Notes under the pieces: generated by a model
The model's database searches: none
What the model was told of the DNA's origin: nothing
The model's input: the letters and a program-made list of their open reading frames with translations, nothing else
NCBI GenBank assembly: GCA_038137215.1
Contig: JAYQBG010000016.1
Location: forward strand, 1-64,000
Length of the DNA stretch: 64,000 bases
Source of the DNA: JABJAG01 sp038137215
GTDB taxonomy: Bacteria > Pseudomonadota > Alphaproteobacteria > UBA6615
Direction of reading: 5' to 3'
In this document: one piece after another, positions 61,157 through 64,000 of the stretch
Position numbering within the stretch: position 1 is the stretch's first letter
Layout: every line of letters starts with the position of its first letter
Made by a program: the position numbers and the translations under genes

Positions 61157-61801
61157 CTACCCCCGCTTCCACCCTCTTAGCTCCACCGCCGTCACGCCGG
61201 TCTTCAGTTTCTCCATCATTTCCGCTTCCGCCGCCTCGCGTTTGAGGGAGGCTTCGATGGTGGCGGCGACCATACCTTTCGGGATTACCACCACCCCGTC
61301 GCCGTCACCCAGGACCAGGTCGCCGGGTGAGACGATCACGTCACCAAACGCCAGGGTCTCGTTGATTTTGAAGTCGCCGTTGAGGTCTTTCAGGGTGCCG
61401 CGCATGCAGAGGCCCCTTGCGAAGACCGGCCAGCCCATTTCGGCGAGCCGCTTGCCGTCGCGCACGCAACCGTCGATCACCAGCCCGCCGAGCTTGCGGG
61501 CCATGGCCGAGGTGCACATCACCTCCCCGAAATAGCCGCCCTCGTAATGGCCGCCCACATCGGCGACGATCACGTCGCCGGGCTGAGCCTCGTCGATGGC
61601 GAAGTGAATGGCGAGGTTGTCCAGCGGCGGGCCCTTCACCGGAAAGGCCGGGCCGCAGATGGTCATGCCCGGGGCCACCGCCTTGATCGCCGAGGGCAGC
61701 GCGCCGATGCGCCCGGCGGCCTCGTGCAGGGTGGAGGAATCAATCTGCGCCGCGGCGGCGAGCAGTTCGGGTGTGAGGGCGTCTTTTTCGGTTCCGGCCA
61801 T
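61157..61801 (-). CDS. RraA-like/HMG-aldolase family protein
   Basis: 214 residues. The active-site elements GEVMCTSAMARKLGG near 92-106 and DGCVRDGKRL near 110-119 (Arg and Asp for divalent metal and pyruvate enolate) are those of class II 4-hydroxy-4-methyl-2-oxoglutarate/CHA aldolases, which split aromatic-pathway products into pyruvate and a second acid; RraA proteins share the fold. Presence of the Arg-Asp pair favours an enzyme. Convergent with the cyclase (gap 6 bases). Confidence 0.85.
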   Translation of the reverse strand: MAGTEKDALTPELLAAAAQIDSSTLHEAAGRIGALPSAIKAVAPGMTICGPAFPVKGPPLDNLAIHFAIDEAQPGDVIVADVGGHYEGGYFGEVMCTSAMARKLGGLVIDGCVRDGKRLAEMGWPVFARGLCMRGTLKDLNGDFKINETLAFGDVIVSPGDLVLGDGDGVVVIPKGMVAATIEASLKREAAEAEMMEKLKTGVTAVELRGWKRG

Positions 61802-61918
61802 TTCGAAGGTGTTCCTGAAGATGATATTGTTGGGACGAGTTTAGACGCCGCGCCGGCGTTCGTCATTGGGGGGAAGAGTTTCGTGCCGGACATCACCAAT
61901 CATCGTCATACAACCCCG

Positions 61919-61990
61919 GTCCTCATGCTGAGCCTGACGAAGCATGAGCCGGGGGAACCCTCGCCCTTCGACAGGCGCAGGGTAAGGGTA
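61919..61990. repeat. Palindromic repeat, family C (copy 3)
   Basis: GTCCTCATGCTGAGCCTGAC and an inverted partner containing CGCCCTTCGACAGGCGCAGG lie in the 302-base gap before the CoA-transferase; the right half has drifted. Confidence 0.65.
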
Positions 61991-62060
61991 TTCAGCAAGG
62001 TGCCGGGCACACGCCGGTTGCATCCCGGATACGCTGCACTGTCCCCCACCTCACCCCGGT

Positions 62061-62083
62061 CCTCTCCTCCCGGGGGGAGAGGG
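62061..62083. repeat. Palindromic repeat, family D (copy 5)
   Basis: CCTCTCCTCCC and GGGGGGAGAGGG pair tightly with no separate loop; the CCTCACCCC segment upstream matches the compound element at 58387. The rest of the 61802-62103 gap holds no gene. Confidence 0.65.
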
Positions 62084-62103
62084 TGTGGCATGGGAGCAGC
62101 CCA

Positions 62104-63330
62104 ATGACCGGCGTTCTCTCGGGCATGCGGGTGGTCGAGGGCTCGGCCTTTGTCGCCGCGCCGACCTGCGGGATGACGCTGGCGCAGCTGGGGGCGGATG
62201 TGATCCGCTTCGACATGATCGGCGGCGGCATCGATTACCGGCGCTGGCCGGTGACGGCGGAGGGCAACTCGATCTACTGGGCCGGGCTGAACAAGGGCAA
62301 GCGCTCGATCGCGGTCGATTTCCGCAAGCCCGAAGGCCAGGAGATCCTGACCAATTTGATCACCCAGCCGGGCGAGGATCGCGGCATCCTGCTGACGAAT
62401 TTCCCGATGCGCGGCTGGCTCGCCTACAACACCCTGAAAGCCAAGCGCGACGACCTGATCGCGCTCAACATCCTGGGCAACCCGGACGGGTCGGTGGCGG
62501 TGGATTACACGGTCCACGCGGCGGTGGGGTTCCCGTATGTCACCGGGCCCGGCGCCGAGGAACACCCGGTGAACCAGGTCTTCCCGGGCTGGGATGTCTC
62601 GACGGGCTACGCGGCGGCGACGGGCCTGCTGGGGGCCGAGCGGCATCGGCGCATCACGGGTGAAGGCCAGTATGTCTCGCTGTCGCTCGCCGATATGGCC
62701 TTCGCGACGGTGGGCAATCTCGGCTATATCGGCGAAGTGCAGATCAACGGCACCTCGCGGCCCCATATCGGCAACGATGTCTATGGCAGCTACGGGCGGG
62801 ACTTCCCCACCAAGGACGGGCGGCAGGTGATGATCATCGCCGTCTCGGTGCCCCAGTGGAAGAAGCTGGTGGAGGCGACGGGCACGGCGGACGCCATGGC
62901 GGCGCTGGAAGCCGAGAGCGGCCTCGACTTTACGAAGGAAGAAGACCGCTACGCCGCCCGGGACGCGATTGCCGGGCCGATCGGTGCGTGGTGCGCGGCG
63001 CATAAGCTCGAAGAAATCCGCACGGCCTTCGATGCCCACAATATCTGCTGGGGCCCCTACCAGACCTTCGACCAGATGGTGGCCGACGACCCCCGTGCCT
63101 CCACCGCCAATCCGCTGTTTGCCGAGATCGAGCAGCCGGGGATCGGCACCTATCTGGCGCCGGGTCCACCCCACAAGTTCGGCGCCTTCGAGCGCGAACA
63201 CCCCCGCGCGCCGGTGCTGGGCGAACACACGGACGAGATCCTGTCCGGCGAACTGGGCCTGAGTGACGGCGAGATCGGCAAGCTGCACGATGCCGGCGTC
63301 GTCGCGGGGAAGGATGACGAGTGCAATTGA
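62104..63330 (+). CDS. mct: CaiB/BaiF CoA-transferase, mesaconyl-CoA C1-C4 transferase (2-methylfumaryl-CoA isomerase)-like
   Basis: 408 residues from ATG 62104. The opening VVEGSAFVAAPTCGMTLAQLGADVIR, read in parts, FWAGLNKGKRS-like YWAGLNKGKRSIAVD near 58-72, GWLAYNTLK near 104, and the catalytic aspartate in AVDYTVHAAVGFP (Asp134) match my memory of the Chloroflexus Mct sequence better than ordinary formyl-CoA-type transferases, which read PGYDxxxQ. Mct shifts CoA within mesaconyl-CoA. The next gene resembles methylsuccinyl-CoA dehydrogenase, which makes mesaconyl-CoA, supporting this call. Confidence 0.72.
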   Translation: MTGVLSGMRVVEGSAFVAAPTCGMTLAQLGADVIRFDMIGGGIDYRRWPVTAEGNSIYWAGLNKGKRSIAVDFRKPEGQEILTNLITQPGEDRGILLTNFPMRGWLAYNTLKAKRDDLIALNILGNPDGSVAVDYTVHAAVGFPYVTGPGAEEHPVNQVFPGWDVSTGYAAATGLLGAERHRRITGEGQYVSLSLADMAFATVGNLGYIGEVQINGTSRPHIGNDVYGSYGRDFPTKDGRQVMIIAVSVPQWKKLVEATGTADAMAALEAESGLDFTKEEDRYAARDAIAGPIGAWCAAHKLEEIRTAFDAHNICWGPYQTFDQMVADDPRASTANPLFAEIEQPGIGTYLAPGPPHKFGAFEREHPRAPVLGEHTDEILSGELGLSDGEIGKLHDAGVVAGKDDECN

Positions 63331-63346
63331 AACAACGTAGAAGTAG

Positions 63347-63412
63347 CCCTCATGCTGAGCCTGTCGAAGTGTGAGGGCGGACATCCTCGCCCTTCGTCAG
63401 GCTCAGGGTGAA
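63347..63412. repeat. Palindromic repeat, family C (copy 4)
   Basis: CCCTCATGCTGAGCCTGTCG and CCCTTCGTCAGGCTCAGGG, 20 bases apart, nearly identical to copy 2. It sits between the CoA-transferase and dehydrogenase genes. Confidence 0.8.
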
Positions 63413-63436
63413 TATGTCGAGAGAGTGAGCACGACC

Positions 63437-64000
63437 ATGACCAACACACTCGAACTCTGCCGCGCCGCCCTGCAGGATGCGCTGGCCTTTCGCGACGCCG
63501 CCGGACAGGCGGCCACGGCGCTCGCGGCCCCCGGCGGGCCGGTCGAGGCCGATAAGCTCAACACCCATCAGTTCGCCCTGCACGGCTATGCCTGGATGGC
63601 GACCTATGTGACCGCGCTCGAGCAGCTTCTGGGCTGGGCCGAACGGCTGGACAGCGCCGGGCGGCTCTCCGATCTGGAACGGCTGATCCTCGGCTGCGGC
63701 TTCGGCGCCTATCTGAAGCAGCTGAAATACGGCATCGCCATGAGCCAGGACGAAATCGCGCGGCCGGGCGATCTGGGCCTCGATGAAGGCGTCTTCTTTA
63801 CTAGTGAGGCCGCCCGCACCCTGATGACCGAGGGCGACAGCATCGCCGCGCGGCAGGCCATCGCGGAGACCCTGCGCGACCGGTCCGGGGATTTCGGCGA
63901 CCGGGGTCTCGACGAGACCCACGGCATGATCGCCGACCAGTTCCGGCGGTTTTCCGATGAGAAGGTCGCCCCCCACGCCCATGGCTGGCATTTACGCGAC
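63437..64000 (+). CDS. mcd: Acyl-CoA dehydrogenase, (2S)-methylsuccinyl-CoA dehydrogenase-like, N-terminal part
   Basis: 188 residues are visible; the frame is open at the right edge. The first 150 residues are an N-terminal extension not found in ordinary acyl-CoA dehydrogenases (HQFALHGYAWMATYVTALEQ near 45-64 and GAYLKQLKYGIAMSQDE near 94-110), followed by FRRFSDEKVAPHAHGWH, where the standard helical domain starts. Such an extension is characteristic of methylsuccinyl-CoA dehydrogenase of the ethylmalonyl-CoA pathway. The neighbouring Mct-like gene uses the same product. Start ATG 63437 is provisional. Confidence 0.68.
   Translation, partial: MTNTLELCRAALQDALAFRDAAGQAATALAAPGGPVEADKLNTHQFALHGYAWMATYVTALEQLLGWAERLDSAGRLSDLERLILGCGFGAYLKQLKYGIAMSQDEIARPGDLGLDEGVFFTSEAARTLMTEGDSIAARQAIAETLRDRSGDFGDRGLDETHGMIADQFRRFSDEKVAPHAHGWHLRD

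Noticed and set aside
49000..64000. CRISPR array
   Set aside because: The repeats are palindromes of different families scattered singly between genes, with no regular spacers and no cas genes.
1..64000. tRNA, rRNA, integrase or IS transposase genes
   Set aside because: None was recognised by eye on either strand; short or divergent RNAs could have been missed.

Overview
The window is about 64 kb of high-GC DNA, probably from a heterotrophic alphaproteobacterium. This rests on gene content: a TRAP binding protein, HyuA/HyuB proteins, PcaR-like IclR regulators, many SDRs and CaiB/BaiF CoA-transferases, a type-2 glycerate kinase, methylsuccinyl-CoA and mesaconyl-CoA enzymes, and abundant dispersed palindromes. 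It is draft sequence: a block of exactly 100 N (19360-19459) marks a scaffold join inside a parA-like gene. No rRNA, tRNA, CRISPR array or recognisable transposase was seen.

Layout. 1-10.3 kb: end of a TRAP binding protein, a catabolic histidinol-dehydrogenase homologue, two paralogous cyclase-family enzymes, an SDR, a RibF-like protein with a degenerate kinase half, a deiodinase-like redoxin, a flavin monooxygenase/TetR pair and glycerate 2-kinase. 10.4-12.2 kb: ammonium channel and PII protein. 12.2-18.5 kb: a 2-oxoglutarate oxygenase gene interrupted by an amber codon, a beta-hydroxyacid dehydrogenase plus intradiol dioxygenase under a divergent PcaR-like regulator with a convincing operator, a RutE-like nitroreductase and a CoA-transferase. 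18.5-24.7 kb: IclR, broken parA, a luciferase-like monooxygenase, two LysR genes, SDR and TauE/SafE exporter. 24.8-32.8 kb: a tightly packed operon hyuA-hyuB-hyuB-SDR-SDR with a divergent TetR. 32.8-40.8 kb: an XRE-cupin regulator with an alpha/beta hydrolase lacking its nucleophile serine, divergent from a complete sugar-type ABC importer followed by two duplicated alpha/beta hydrolases. 40.8-47.7 kb: two PLP aminotransferases, an orphan molybdenum-hydroxylase large subunit, SDR and MFS transporter. 47.7-51.2 kb: acyl-CoA synthetase, quinone oxidoreductase, SDR. 51.3-56.9 kb: sulfurtransferase, flavin reductase-like protein, amidohydrolase, cupin, TauE and a decayed c-type cytochrome gene. 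57-64 kb: GST, dihydroorotase, small ParB-like protein, cyclase, RraA-type aldolase, mesaconyl-CoA transferase homologue and the start of a methylsuccinyl-CoA dehydrogenase-like gene.

The window looks like an accessory catabolic region: short gene groups, each with an enzyme set, often a transporter, and a local regulator. From 49 kb onward nearly every gap carries members of several families of palindromic intergenic repeats. Three genes are broken by in-frame stops (three TAG, one TAA), one also by a G-run frameshift; the stops look like C-to-T changes in glutamine codons.
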